DNA of 19,292 nucleotides from Pleurotus ostreatus/Saccharomyces cerevisiae fusant (lineage: Eukaryota > Opisthokonta), in the NCBI GenBank assembly GCA_024196135.1, contig JAMQCK010000605.1:1-19292 (forward strand), written 5' to 3'. Positions 1-10,788 of this stretch are shown here, in pieces. Positions within the stretch are counted from its first letter, which is position 1. The number at the start of each line of letters is the position of its first letter. Both the position numbers and the translations under genes were made by a program. The notes below the pieces were generated by a model, which saw nothing but the letters and a program-made list of their open reading frames with translations, was not told where the DNA came from and did not search any database.

Positions 1-1847
1 CCTCCTTACTATCGTCCTCAAGCGCCGGCAGGTCGTGTTTCTGAATCCGCGTCAGCCAACTCATTCTCTCCCCATTGCGCTCTTTGCAATCCCTCGCCGC
101 TGATGCACAGCTTACTTGCGACTCGTCGTTTCCCTCGAGTACTTCGCGAGGCTGCGCCGACGCTATTGACCGCGCACCGACTTCACCCGCCTAAGCTTCG
201 CGCCGAACATACACGCGTCAACATCAGCCCCTCAGGAGTACGACTGACCTTCGTCAAGGGCGGGCGCAGCTCACGTAGCGCGCTCGTCAGGCCAGCCTGA
301 GTGTGAGCGAGGCATTCCTCAGTGACGAGCGCTGCCGAACTGGTCCGCGATACGCTGCCTGTCTCTTCTCGATCAGGCGACCTTCGCTATTTCTGTAATT
401 GCCAGGCGCTTGCATCGTGTCCCCGTCGCCTTTCTTTAGTCCTGGCCGGTGGGCAGTACATTATCCAGCCCCAAGAGACCGCTGGGCGACGCTGAAGCGG
501 CATAGCTCCATACATGTCCAACTGCGTTGGGTCCCCCCCCCCCCCCCCGGGGAAAGAGAGACGAGGCTAAAGAGTACCACCTGCTCTGTCCATGGAGAAC
601 TAGCAAATAGTCAGCGTCGCTCGTCGAGCTAAACGAATTGCGGCACCTAAACAAACATCACCCCGCTCAAGCCCCTCATGCGCGCGTCTTCAAGCAGAGC
701 GCTTCTCGCAAGCTTGGCTACCCCTGCGCTCGAAACTTTAGGCGCGTCGCGCAACAAGCTCGACATGGAACATAAGGTTAGATGAGTCTACGACGAGTCA
801 GCAAACCAGCGCATATGCAAAAAAGTGCGACTCACTAAAGACGCAGTCTGAGCAGTAGCAGGCCGCTGTGAGCTGGCGTTGGTCGGGACTATCTCAAACG
901 CAACGCGTGCTAGCCTCGGGTCCCGCGGGTGACACTTCTCCGTGTGTGAGCGATAGCAATACCGGACGCGAGGCTTTCGAGGTAGGCTGCGACACAAACT
1001 TTCATGACATGATCAAGGAGAACGTCGCCGCTACCACCTTGCGAACCGTCCGGACTTTCGCTCATGCAGTCCGTGCACCGACTATGGTCGCGAGGGCTGC
1101 CGACGTTCGATGAAAGCGCCCTTCATATACACGATGCTGAAAGAAGGAGTGAAGGATCTGGATTCAAGTCGGACAGAGGTACTCACAAGCAGTCATATGC
1201 GCCGCGCATGGACTTGCGGGAACTAACTGGCCGTACATCTTACACTTCGTGGTGTGCGCACCGACGGCAACGACAACGTTGCACCCTAGTACAAGCCCAT
1301 GGTAGAGGGCTCTTCGCGACGCCCTGCGTCGCGTAAACGTAGTTAAAGGCACCTCCTTCATGTTCGCGCCACACGCAGCAGCAAAGCAAAGTCGAATCAT
1401 TCACAAGCACATAATACGGTCATCTCGGGGTCAAAAGAAACGCTGAGGGGCATTCAATATATCTGTATCGAGGGTATGGCAGATGTACGTATCGTGGATG
1501 AGGAGGATAAATGAGAAGGAAAGTAGAGAGAAGCTTGAATGGCCGTCGTCCGCGATGGGTGGATAGCATGTACCATGTACGACGGCGGAAGACAAAGCAG
1601 AGACACGAACACGGACGATGCTGCGAGCCGCCCAGGACCGTACCTCCCATCCACCGCGCGCCCAGTCCACACACTGCGCTCCCACCGCGCTGCCAACAGC
1701 GCATTAAGCCAGTACCATACATACGTGATCCGAAAACAAAAGCATCCTTGGGGCGCGGAAAGGGAAGGCGTTGAAGACGCGTACACATACGTTAGCTACG
1801 CCTCTCATGACCAGCTCTCCGTCGCGACGGCACCGAAGCGCGGCACC
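1..1847. other. Unassigned region and 3' flank of rho1
   Basis: I found no convincing gene here. Short open frames exist on both strands, but none exceeds about 165 codons, none shows a recognisable motif, and many begin at non-ATG codons. The part from about 1400 to 1847 lies just downstream of the rho1 stop on the minus strand and is probably its 3' untranslated and termination region. Several frames there are open on both strands, so no frame stands out. A run of 16 C residues lies at 533-548. Confidence 0.6.
533..548. repeat. Homopolymer C16 tract
   Basis: Sixteen consecutive C residues on the plus strand, flanked by GT and GGGG. It lies in apparently non-coding sequence. Runs of this kind are prone to slippage and to base-calling errors, so the exact length is uncertain. 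Confidence 0.9.
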
Positions 1848-3238
1848 TTAGAGAACGGTGCAGCCAGACTTCTTGCTCTTGCCCGGTCGGCTCGTCAGCG
1901 CCGCGCGCGTCGCGTACTGGAAGACCTCGCGCACGCCCTCGCCGGTCCTGGGGTTCGATCAGCATGCGAGAAGAACAACATCGGGCGTCCACGTACTTGG
2001 CTGAGCACTCGAGGTAGTGCTTCGCGTTGATCTTCTGGGCGACGGCCATACCCTTGATAGAATGTCAACGCTGCTTCGGGCGAATGAGGGTCAGGACGCA
2101 CCTCCTCAGGGGTAACCGGCCGCTGGTTGGTGCGCCGGAGCTCCTCGATGACACGAGGGTCACGGCGGAGATCCTTCTTCAGACCAACGAGAATGATAGG
2201 GAGGCCATTGCAGAAGTGCGTAACTTCGGAGTACCACTACAAGGACGGTAAGCTTGTGTGGCAGGCGGTCGCGCAGGCAACGCACCTTCTCCTGCACGTT
2301 GTCCAAAGAGTCGGGCGAGTCGACCGCGAAACAGATGAGGATAACCTAGACCTGGATGTTAGCATTGTATTCACCGCAGACGACGGGGAGGAATGATGTC
2401 AAGCAGCAGTCATCACCACGAGGTGAAGGCATGCTGGGGTTGTCGTGCGACAGGGGTCCGGGGGAGAGACGCTGCCGAGGGAGGTCGAAGGGCATGGGAT
2501 GACTCACATGAGAGTCCGGGTATGAGAGGGGACGGAGACGATCGTAGTCTTCCTGCCCAGCGGTATCCCAAAGCGCCAGCTCAACGTGCTTGCCGTCGAC
2601 CTCTACGTCCGCGACATAGTTCTCGAAGACGGTCGGGACGTACACCTGAGGAATGCGCGTCAGCCGGTGCGTCGGAGAGTCGCGGATATGGGAAGGTCGA
2701 CAGAGGGCTGTAGAGGGATACTCACCTCAGGGAAGGTGCCTTTGGAGAAGACGATAAGCAAACATGTCTACAAAGAGTGGTCAGCATCTCGAATGTAGCG
2801 CAAGGCAGCGAAATGGAGGGGCGGGCGGCAGCCACCACGGCACTGGCCGTGGCAGCGAAGACTGAGGAGCAGCGGACATGAGGATGTGCGTCTCGGCTGC
2901 GCGACACGGCTTCGCAGCGCATATGCGCGTCTTGCTGACGTATCTCGCCAGCGGGCGCATATCGACCGTGCACATCCCATTCCACACATAACGGCCGCCA
3001 GTCGTATGGTCATAGCCTATGAGCCCGTCGAGTAGGCGAGCAAAGCCACCCGCTCGCCAGCAGCATGCGCGCAGGCGGTTCGGCAACCGATGACATCCTC
3101 GCTGCGTGGCGCGTTCGCCGCCATTCGTGGTTCTCCGTTGCTGCCCTCCACCAAGGACTGCATCCAGCACATGCAGACACGCACCTTTCCACAAGCACCA
3201 TCACCGACAATGACAAGCTTCCTGCGGAGTTCGGCCAT
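1848..3238 (-). CDS. rho1: Rho1-type small GTPase
   Basis: Rho-family GTPase of 194 residues. In fungi Rho1 activates beta-1,3-glucan synthase and protein kinase C and drives polarised growth at the plasma membrane. Exons on the complement: 3238-3185, 2767-2726, 2645-2508, 2345-2286, 2236-2102, 2052-1997, 1947-1848; every junction is GT-AG and keeps frame. Visible motifs are the P-loop GDGACGKT (12-19), effector loop YVPTVFENY (34-42), switch II DTAGQE (59-64), LKKD at the G4 position (117-120), ECSAK (G5), a polybasic KSKKSG stretch and the CaaX box CTVL (191-194), whose final Leu predicts geranylgeranylation. The start is fixed by an in-frame TAG 12 nt upstream and a good context (A at -3, G at +4). 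Intron 1 (417 nt) splits the P-loop between K18 and T19; intron 3 is 162 nt and the others 49-80 nt. Length and motifs match the family exactly. Confidence 0.97.
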
Positions 3239-4137
3239 CGTATCCTTCTAGGCTGTTGGGGGCGTGGGGCGTGAGGGTCGCGCGGTTGCGGATGCGGGCG
3301 GTCTTGCGGTACGAGGAGTCGACGACGGTAACGGGAACGGCGACGTCGGCGGCGAAAGCGATGAGGAGCTGGTCGAGGACAGCACAGGCAGCGACGACGA
3401 GCTGGTTGTTTTCAAGCGCCGTTTCAATCCCTCGTTGTCGTCTCGCTTGCTGACTAAGCCACGCGGCACTCCCCGGCCGGCACCGCTTTCCGGTCCGGCG
3501 GGCCCCCATCACGCCCGGAAGGCTGTGCCTCGGTTCGACTTGCGTCTCCTGCCCGCAGGGTTCCCTCCTCGTCTCATTCATCCAAAGCAGCGCAGGAAGG
3601 ACATCAGAGGATATATATACACATCTAAGCGAACGAATATCTTGCAAAGACTTGACCGCGAACTTGTTCACTGAGCCAGACGCGCGGTTAGCGCTCCTTG
3701 AACGACCAGTAGAATCGCCTCTCCAGCAACAGCCAACGTGAATTGACTAGTACGTCTCCTTGGACAGATATACCGTAGAGCAGTTACCAGTAAGAACTGA
3801 CAAGAGTCGCGGTAGAAGCGACGAGGACGATTTTCTCCGCGACGGGCAGTGTCTTCGAAAGTGGGATTTGACTGGCGCAGCGGCCATCGAGGCGTCGGCG
3901 GAATGTTCACAATCAAAACGCGAGAGATAAAAGGGCCTCCAACCAGATTATCGCAGTGCCGTCCTCGCGTTATAATGTCGTCCGAAGGGCCGCGGCCTTG
4001 TATGCTTATACAGCATGCTGTAGTTCATCGACCTAGATACGTTCCGTGAAGGGGCGTACATCCAAGAGTACACCAAGCCGATTGTACACAGAATATCTAT
4101 ATGCAGGCGTCACCCAACGCACGAATCCACAGCAGAA
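3239..4137. promoter_or_regulatory. rho1 upstream region
   Basis: About 900 bases separate the rho1 start from the stop of the next minus-strand gene, so this should hold the rho1 promoter and leader and the 3' flank of the F-box gene. On the minus strand the 250 bases before the rho1 ATG are rich in C and T, as fungal leaders often are. A TATA-like alternating A/T stretch lies at 3611-3619, about 370 bases upstream of the ATG. The open frames here start at non-ATG codons or carry no recognisable domain, and I do not call a gene. Confidence 0.5.
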
Positions 4138-5763
4138 TCAAGACGCGCCCCACTGTGCCCCCGTCGCAAGGACACCCGCGACCTCTATCCACTCAGTCTC
4201 TGCTACCGATTTCCCTGAGCCATACTCCCCTCTCGTCAATTCTGCCCTGAAGGTCACTTGCTCCAACATTGGGAAGATTTCAACAAGAAACTTCGCAGCT
4301 GCCATGGGGTCTGGGGCGCGCCCTCTCCCCGCCGCAAGATATCGCAACGCACATCTAGCCTGACCGGTCGCGTAGAAGTTCTTGAGTTCCGGTACGCCGA
4401 TGAGTTCCAGCGGAAGTGTAAGCGCCTGTAGTTTCGGGCAGTGTAGCGCCAACGCCATGAGCGCGCGATGTGTACAGGGCCTAGCTGTGTCTCGATGCCC
4501 GCGGATGTCCAGCTCCTCGAGGCAAGGCCACCAAGTCGCGAGCTCTGCGATTGCGTCGTCGTCAATTTCGGTGCCGCTAGACACGTGCACGAAGACAGAC
4601 ACTAAATGCGAATGTTCAGAGAATGGGCGCAGGTGATTGATGTGCAGTTTGGCAGCGGGATAAAGGGATCCGGGAAGAGAGTCGGTGCATTCAAGATGCA
4701 GTGTAGTGAGCGTAGCGCGCTGCGTGCGCTGCGCGGACACGTCGCATAGCTCTTGCAAATGGTACATTCCGAGGGCATCCGTAAACGGCCGACCCAGCCG
4801 CAGATATAGAACTTCGAAAGGCCGGGGAGCATCGCCTAACGAATGCAATAAGCGAGTCGTACTTTCTGCGTCGGGGAAGTCTACCAGAGCAAGGATGCGC
4901 TCGGCTGCGTGAGTGAGGTGCGGAGGGGCGAAGCAGGGCGGACATGACAATATGTATGTCTCGACAGACGGCCGACGCAGCAGAGAGTGCATGTAATCTC
5001 CCATGTAGCCCCCAGCTTCTGGCCAGAGCGCCAGGGAAATGCGGGAGATGTTCTTCGCGCTGCAGAGTGCAGCCTCCAGCGCCTGCAGATCATCTTTATC
5101 GATCGGAAATCCGCTGCGAAGATGTATGTTTTCTAGGAGCGGGCAACATCTTACGATGTGCGTGACGTCGGGCAAGAATTTGTTGGCGGCACTGAGGTGA
5201 ATCTCAAGCAACGTTGGCGCCAGAAAGAGCGGGAAGATGCGGGCGTCGTCATTGGGTCGGTTTTGAGCAGAGGCGGTGTAGTAGATCCCTTTCAGCGCAG
5301 GAAAGAGCGTCGCGGGCGTGAGCAGGGAGGCAATAGTGAGCGCTTCGTCCAGAAGATTTTCGGTAGCATGGTGGTAGACGACCCGAACGTAGCGAAATCG
5401 ATCAACGATGAAAGACTTTTGATCCTGATCTAGGGCGTGGTCGGAGGTCTGCGCGCTCGTCAAAGACCCATCACTCGAAATCATTTCGTGGCGACTTACC
5501 GAGGCCACTTCGCGTCCATTCGTACCATTGGAGTGAGACCGCGCGAGGATACGGTGCCAAATCGCTTTCGAGGGGATGTGGCGCCAAAGAACTGGGGTTA
5601 CCACTTGATACCACATCCGCGAAACCAGCACGAGAGGACGTAATGCTGCCCATACAGGCTTCAACTTTCCGTCAATGAGCACTGTGGGGTATGACCAGAA
5701 AGCCAGGCTCTCCGCGACGAGACCGAGAATCTCAGGTATCTGAAGAAGTTTAGTGGTCGCCAT
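4138..5763 (-). CDS. F-box / leucine-rich-repeat-like protein
   Basis: Intronless gene of 541 residues. Residues about 7-63 fit an F-box-like helical pattern: a Leu/Ile-rich start with IPEIL, then LRPLVLVSRMWYQVVTPVLW. F-box proteins of this sort usually bind Skp1 and bring substrates to an SCF ubiquitin ligase. The rest is irregular and leucine-rich, with LRR-like pieces such as CPLLENIHL, CLEELDI and CPKLQALTL, the normal architecture of mushroom F-box proteins. The start is supported by ACC before the ATG, G after it, and an in-frame TGA 15 nt upstream. The stop is TGA at 4140-4138. It lies 262 bases downstream of the next gene's stop and shares its strand. No substrate can be inferred. 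The F-box is divergent, so a profile search should confirm it. Confidence 0.85.
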   Translation of the reverse strand: MATTKLLQIPEILGLVAESLAFWSYPTVLIDGKLKPVWAALRPLVLVSRMWYQVVTPVLWRHIPSKAIWHRILARSHSNGTNGREVASVSRHEMISSDGSLTSAQTSDHALDQDQKSFIVDRFRYVRVVYHHATENLLDEALTIASLLTPATLFPALKGIYYTASAQNRPNDDARIFPLFLAPTLLEIHLSAANKFLPDVTHIVRCCPLLENIHLRSGFPIDKDDLQALEAALCSAKNISRISLALWPEAGGYMGDYMHSLLRRPSVETYILSCPPCFAPPHLTHAAERILALVDFPDAESTTRLLHSLGDAPRPFEVLYLRLGRPFTDALGMYHLQELCDVSAQRTQRATLTTLHLECTDSLPGSLYPAAKLHINHLRPFSEHSHLVSVFVHVSSGTEIDDDAIAELATWWPCLEELDIRGHRDTARPCTHRALMALALHCPKLQALTLPLELIGVPELKNFYATGQARCALRYLAAGRGRAPDPMAAAKFLVEIFPMLEQVTFRAELTRGEYGSGKSVAETEWIEVAGVLATGAQWGAS

Positions 5764-6025
5764 GGTGGTTGCTGTTCAAGAGCGCTTGTCCATGAGTCAC
5801 GGTGTGACGGTGATCAACAATAAAGGGTCACGGGAGGGCGTTTGTGCGTCGACGATGCGCGTGCACAGCGTCCGCGCGGATACTCGAGCATGTTTTCGGT
5901 TCGTGTCTTTGTCTGAGAGAGACCGAGCAGCAGCGAATACTACAAATGCTTAGCCGCGAGCACATGATGAAAGATACGCGATTTTTGGAGTACAGTAGTC
6001 TGAACAGCTTGAGAATATATGAGTA
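5764..6025. promoter_or_regulatory. Short intergenic spacer
   Basis: These 262 bases lie between two minus-strand genes and should contain both the F-box gene promoter and the terminator of the BAH/PHD-like gene. I see no clear TATA box. The end nearer 6026 is AT-rich, consistent with a polyadenylation region for the upstream gene. Confidence 0.5.
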
Positions 6026-8614
6026 CTAGATAATCTGCGCCTGGCACCCAGGGCACAAGTACCGCCGCGGTGGGGTCCCTAGACGCAGCTGTCGCAGGTT
6101 CTTGTTCAAGATGAACTTCGCGCCGCGTAGCCCTGCCTGCGGGGAGATGTCGTGCAACCACCCACTGGCACTGACGTCCGGGACGGCGTCGGCGCCGTGA
6201 CCGTCGAGGACTTGCTGAATAGCGTGCTGGATGACCACCTCGTTCGTCTCCGGGGTCTCCATCGGGAAGGTGCGCCGGCGGATGGGCAGCACGGCAACCT
6301 CCTGCCACGTCGTCTGCGGCATGGGGAAGAGCCCGCGCTCGTCGTGCACGTCGTTGTGGTCCTCAGCGTCGTCAGTGAAGCCGTAGCGCATGCGGCGCGG
6401 CTCGTCCTCGGGGAACACGTGCTGCTCGAGGAGGTAGCGTAGGTAGGGCTGCCCGTACGCGTTGAATCTATCGGCGTAGTCGGATATGTCTTTGATAATC
6501 TGCCGCTTCATGCACAATGTGTGGAAGAAGTTCTTGCACCGGGCACACCAGCGGACCTGGTCGTACCTGCCTGGGTTCCACTGGTTTGGGGGCGACGCCT
6601 TGCAACGCCCGTCAAGGCATATGCGGAAGTTGGCCTGCGCGTGCGTGAGTCACAGAATGCGGCGATGGTATACATGACACTGACGATAGTGACCTCTCCG
6701 TTCACCGTGTCAAACCTGGACCACACGTCGTTGTAGTCCGCGGGAGGAAAACAGGGCTTCCCCGCCTGATCGATGACCAGCGCGCCGTAGGCCGCTAGCG
6801 TGAGGAGGCGGCATACCTTCCCTGTACATAGCGTCAATTTGTCATAGAAATATAAGGTACGACTGTTCGGCCTACTCACCTTCGACGCGTGCGTTCGGGA
6901 CTATGTCCGTGCGATCGACGGGTCTGACGAGCTCCGGGTATCGTGAAGTTCTGGAATGAGATCAGCGCAGAACAGGCACGGGATAGGAAATGGGTGCATA
7001 CGACACAATAGAAGGCGGCGCGACCTCTGCAGGAACGAGCTGCAAACGGCGGACGACGATGCCGCTGGGGGCTTTGGGATAGGGGCTCCGGCTTGAATAC
7101 GCAGGCCCCACAACCTCGCAGAAGTTCACTGCGCCCTCGCCACGTTCAGGGAGATCGTAGCTGCCGAGACGCCTGCACCACGCGCGCTTCGACATGATCA
7201 CCGACACGGCGTCGTCGCCCTCGATATCGGGGTCGCCCCACCCGTCCTCCTTGATGAAGTCCGTCTCGGTCTCCTTGGGGTCGACGTCGGACTCGGAGTC
7301 GTCCCCGGTGTATTCGGGCGTAAAAAGGTGAGTATCTGGTACTGCTCCATCCTCGCGAGTCTCGTAGATGCTGATACCGAACTGATCAGAGTGTCATAAA
7401 GCATGAATTGAGATACTCACAAATCGCCAGGCTTCAGTTTCAGCTTCTTTACGAAGATACCCGAATCTACGTCGACAACGTTTGAGTCAAAAAGTCATGT
7501 TGGTGACGCAGGCTTCAAAACTCACATATTGCAGGCTTAGGCTCGCCAGCGTATAGTTGTGTTACGCCAGCTTTTGCCTTCGCCTTGCCTTTCGCCTGAC
7601 GACGACCCTGAGGATCATCAGCATCTGTTTAAGTCAAAAGTATTGGGCGAGTGAGCCTACCGCCGTAGACGAGTTTCCGCTGGGCTCGGTCCGCTGAGGA
7701 CGTGCAGTACTACGCCGCCTCGAGCTGGGCCCAGCACCCCGATTGAGAGCGTCATCGCTGCCGTCCTGGCTCTCCGAGTCGATATCGAGCGTCGGAGTCC
7801 TCAGCTGCGTCGGCGCAGCCGAGCGACGCGGTCGCTGGGCACGCCTCTCCGAGACCGAGGGGGACTGCGCAGCGGCAGACGGCTCGTACTCATCGTCACT
7901 ATCCGACGTCGGGGCCCGTCGCGAGGCGCGCCTCTGCGCTGGCTGTTTGCCTTTGGGAGGCCGTGCAAGTGGTGCGGTGTCGGAGTCGGAGTCATCGCCA
8001 GTGCCCCGTGCAGCGGACGCGGAAGGCCGAGGAACGCGCCTAGATGTCGAGGGGGAGCGCGCAGAAGGCGGAGCGGCGCGCGCCAAAGGGGAGGGAGCGC
8101 GCGTAGAAGTCGAGGCTGCGGGTGCATCTGCGCGAGTTGCTCGGGAGGGAGTCGCTCGCGCCGCCGTGGGTGCTTGGGGTCGATCATTGTGCGCGGGGCC
8201 GGCATCGGAGGACGATGAACCAGTGGACGCAGACGTAGCATTGGCCGCGCGCGTCGTCGGTCGCCGTCCTCTCGAGTTCGCAGTCGCTGGCGATTCGCTT
8301 GAGCGAGCAGGATTGCTCTGCGTGGGACGCGCGGGCGAGGCTGGCGCGCTTCCTTTAAGGCGCTATAACACGCACGATCAGAATGCGACACGAGTTTACG
8401 CAGCAAACATACGCACCGGACGCACAGGAGACGGCAGTCTCTCGTCCCCCGCGATATCGCTGTCGGACTGGTCATCGGCTCTGCGCCGCTTCTCGCCCGC
8501 GCGCGGGGTGGCCGGCGGGTCCGTCTCCACGCCCACAGACACGCGTTCGACCTGCCTCGAGCGCATAGTCGCGCGCCACAAGGGCGTAGCGAATTGCGAA
8601 AGGAACTTGAACAT
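6026..8614 (-). CDS. BAH-like protein with PHD-type zinc ligands
   Basis: Predicted nuclear protein of 737 residues. Exons on the complement: 8614-8417, 8362-7661, 7607-7526, 7466-7421, 7370-7002, 6950-6880, 6821-6685, 6634-6026; introns are 50-59 nt, GT-AG and frame-keeping. Residues 1-300 are disordered, rich in Ser, Pro and Arg, with a basic GEKRRR motif and acidic DSDSD and SDSDDEYE clusters. About 305-510 look like a BAH domain: a KPGDFIY entry and, near the end, RYPELV..., DRTDIVPNARVEGKV. The C-terminal exon has C541, C546, C565, C568, H573, C576 and a final CPGC (C729, C732), the C4HC3 ligand order of a PHD finger but with a long insert. BAH and PHD modules commonly bind nucleosomes or modified histones. 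The least certain junctions are the donor at 7660 (GTAGGC), the acceptor at 7371 and the donor at 6684 (GTCAGT; GTCACT at 6693 also keeps frame). The mid-region of exon 5 may hide another intron. Confidence 0.75.
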
Positions 8615-9830
8615 GGTTGGAAGAGGGGAGTGCGGGAGACTGATCAGTAATAGCGAAGCGCACGATGGTCGTCGATGGTGAGGGTTGGAAGCAAGACGAA
8701 GACGTTCGCTTGAGGGTCAATTTTCAGAGGCCCCTCATCAGCGGCGATGGTACGGGCGAGCTAAGTTTCTATTGCTTTGGAGCTTCGATTCACATCGGAA
8801 TCATTGTATCCTGCAATTACATGATTAACCGACATTCTCGTAACGTATTCAGTGGCCAGGCTGCTGGTAGTGCAGGAGGTCGACGGGTAGCCAAAATTTC
8901 GAGAGGATGGCCGACGAATACGGGACGTGCAGGCTGTGAGCATGACACGATATGCCCACGCTCTCGAAGAAATCGAACATGGACGGAGAGAACAAGGTAC
9001 GGCCCGGGATCCCGACAGGTGACCTTCGTCACAAACCGTGACCAGATTCGTTGATGTGAACAGTCATGTCATTTTTGCCTTCCTCCTACGTTTGGCTGCG
9101 TCCGTCTTCAGAAATTCAAGGCTACATTGCCTCGCTCGAATTGAAGACTGCAAAGGGAACTTGATATCTGCGGGTCGGCTCGCTTCACTTCCTCTGAAGT
9201 TCCTCAGACCCCGAGTCTTCCCCTATGGCTACGCTTTTCCGACGGTTAGGCTGGTCTTCTTCACTCGGCTGTTCTTGAATATAGCAACGAAACTAGAGAA
9301 CTCATTGGGTTACATTCCCCGTCGAAGATATCTAGGTTACTTTCCTCCCGCGCGCAATCTCGACCTCCAAGCTCGGACTTCCATTTCTCGAACGGCTGCA
9401 GACGACCGACCGGATACAGACTCTCTTGCTATCGGTCGCGTGCCTCGGGTGCCATAGGCTAGGAACGACCACGCGACGATGAATGGTATGTCCCCAATCT
9501 GCCGCCGCCCACGGGTCGAGCTCACCTAAACTCAGTTCCCTATCCGTAGTCTTGTGGCGGGAACGGCCGCGACCACCATAGCAAGCTCTTGACGCAGTAT
9601 ATGACGGAGAAGGACGTCCATGCGTCAAGGCGACGTCGGCGCTGTTCGTACAACGTGAGTACTAGTAGTGTTCATGCAGCGCGGGCTCTGATGACAAATC
9701 GAGCACAGCGGAAGGTCTCGTACAGTGTCAGATTTCGCCGCGTTTTGTGCCCTCAAGCATTCAGTCCATCTACTAGTTCTCCGTGAAGAATTTTGTAGCT
9801 TTCGCGGTGGGTGCGTAAAACTCTTCCTAG
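8615..9830. other. Unassigned region upstream of the BAH/PHD-like gene
   Basis: No gene that I can support. The part next to 8615 should hold the promoter and leader of the minus-strand BAH/PHD-like gene. Open frames on the plus strand of 129 codons (8665-9054) and 139 codons (9038-9457) have no recognisable domain, and neighbouring frames are open for similar lengths. Base composition is less GC-rich than in the genes on either side. Confidence 0.5.
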
Positions 9831-10788
9831 CCCTCGATTGCGTTGCTGACGAAGCACCTAGCAACATCCCAGCTTAGCATTCGACACTCCTTATTCCGAG
9901 ATCTACGCCCCTCGAAGGCGAGATGGCATCTCTCCTTAGCAGTAGGCGAACCTTTTCTGACAGTTGGACATTGGTCCCTCGACCGCACGCCTCCCGAGGA
10001 GCAAAGATGGGCAATTTCTTTACTTCTACACAACACACAAGTACTTCTACTCAGATGCACAAGCTCATCGGGATTTCCGCCTCGCATAGAGAGCGCAACG
10101 CCTGCGACCTTACGCATCCGAGCGCAATGCGCATCCGCCCACAATGCGGAATGCATACGCGCACAATGTGGATGGCATACGCGCACAATGCTGATGGCAT
10201 ACGCGCACGCTTCGCTAGCGCAAAGCATACCAGTCGTCTGCAAAGAGCATCTCGTGCGCCTCCATGAGCAGTTCCAGCCGCTAGAGGCGAGTCATTGGCT
10301 GGACGAGCTGTGGTGAGTTGCTGCTATCCGCTTCACGCGTCATTGCACTCTGACGATCGTGTTATTTAGGGCATCCTACCTGTACATTCATCTCAAGACG
10401 CTTCGCATAGAGCTAGCGATAGTGGGGTTGCCCGCTCCCTGTTCATTGAGGTAAGAAAACGATACAGTTCGTTCGTCCTCGCGTTGACTAAAAATGTGAC
10501 CATCTATCTAGCTCCCAGCTCGGTGTCTTAGCGCCAGCGTTTGCGAGACGATTCAGCAGAGGCTTCGGCGCGAGCTGGACGCCTTTCGATCTGCATCTGA
10601 CCCTCGCATTCGTCTCTTTCAACTGCCAGTCAAGCCGATCCCGTCTCCTTCGATTGCACTCCATTCCGCATCGGCAGCGCAGTCTCCCTTGTTCCTCGAA
10701 GTTGAACCACGGACTTCGGGCGCCCCCGACCCCTTGGACCCCATTCTTCCCCGACCTCGCGGATCGCGTTCGACCCGACTCCCTATAG
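9831..10788 (+). CDS. Candidate spliced gene fragment, unknown product
   Basis: Low-confidence model. A plus-strand frame open from 9831 (after a TAG at 9828 that could also be an intron acceptor) runs to 10312. Two fungal-looking introns follow: 10313-10369 (GTGAGT...TTTAG, with CTGAC 20-30 bases before the acceptor) and 10451-10511 (GTAAGA...TCTAG). Joining 9831-10312, 10370-10450 and 10512-10788 keeps one frame to a TAG at 10786. The product would be about 280 residues with pieces such as HEQFQPLEASHWLDELW, but I recognise no family. Problems: there is no ATG near the beginning, so a 5' exon is missing; exon 1 contains a 22-bp tandem repeat; and another frame is open after 10512. It could be a gene remnant. 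Confidence 0.25.
10136..10208. repeat. 22-bp minisatellite, about 3.3 copies
   Basis: Copies at 10136-10157, 10158-10179 and 10180-10201, plus a 7-base partial copy. Copies 2 and 3 are nearly identical and copy 1 is more diverged. Each contains CACAATG and a GCATACGCGC junction. Weaker related sequence (GCGCAATGCGCATCC) lies just upstream at about 10121-10136. The period is not a multiple of three, so it shifts any reading frame through it. Confidence 0.9.

Noticed and set aside
1420..1788. Minus-strand open frames of 84-122 codons
   Set aside because: They overlap one another in all three frames just beyond the rho1 stop and have no motif; most likely 3' flank.
1941..1960. tRNA-like GGTTCGATC T-loop
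   Set aside because: It lies across the intron 6/exon 7 junction of rho1, and no acceptor stem or anticodon arm fits around it.
3264..3674. Plus-strand frame of 136 codons with acidic tract
   Set aside because: It lies in the rho1 leader and promoter on the opposite strand, begins at a non-ATG codon and has no recognisable domain.
7743..8681. Plus-strand open frame of 312 codons
   Set aside because: It is the antisense of the Ser/Arg-rich exon 2 and of exon 1 of the minus-strand BAH/PHD-like gene, whose spliced frame has consistent introns and recognisable motifs.
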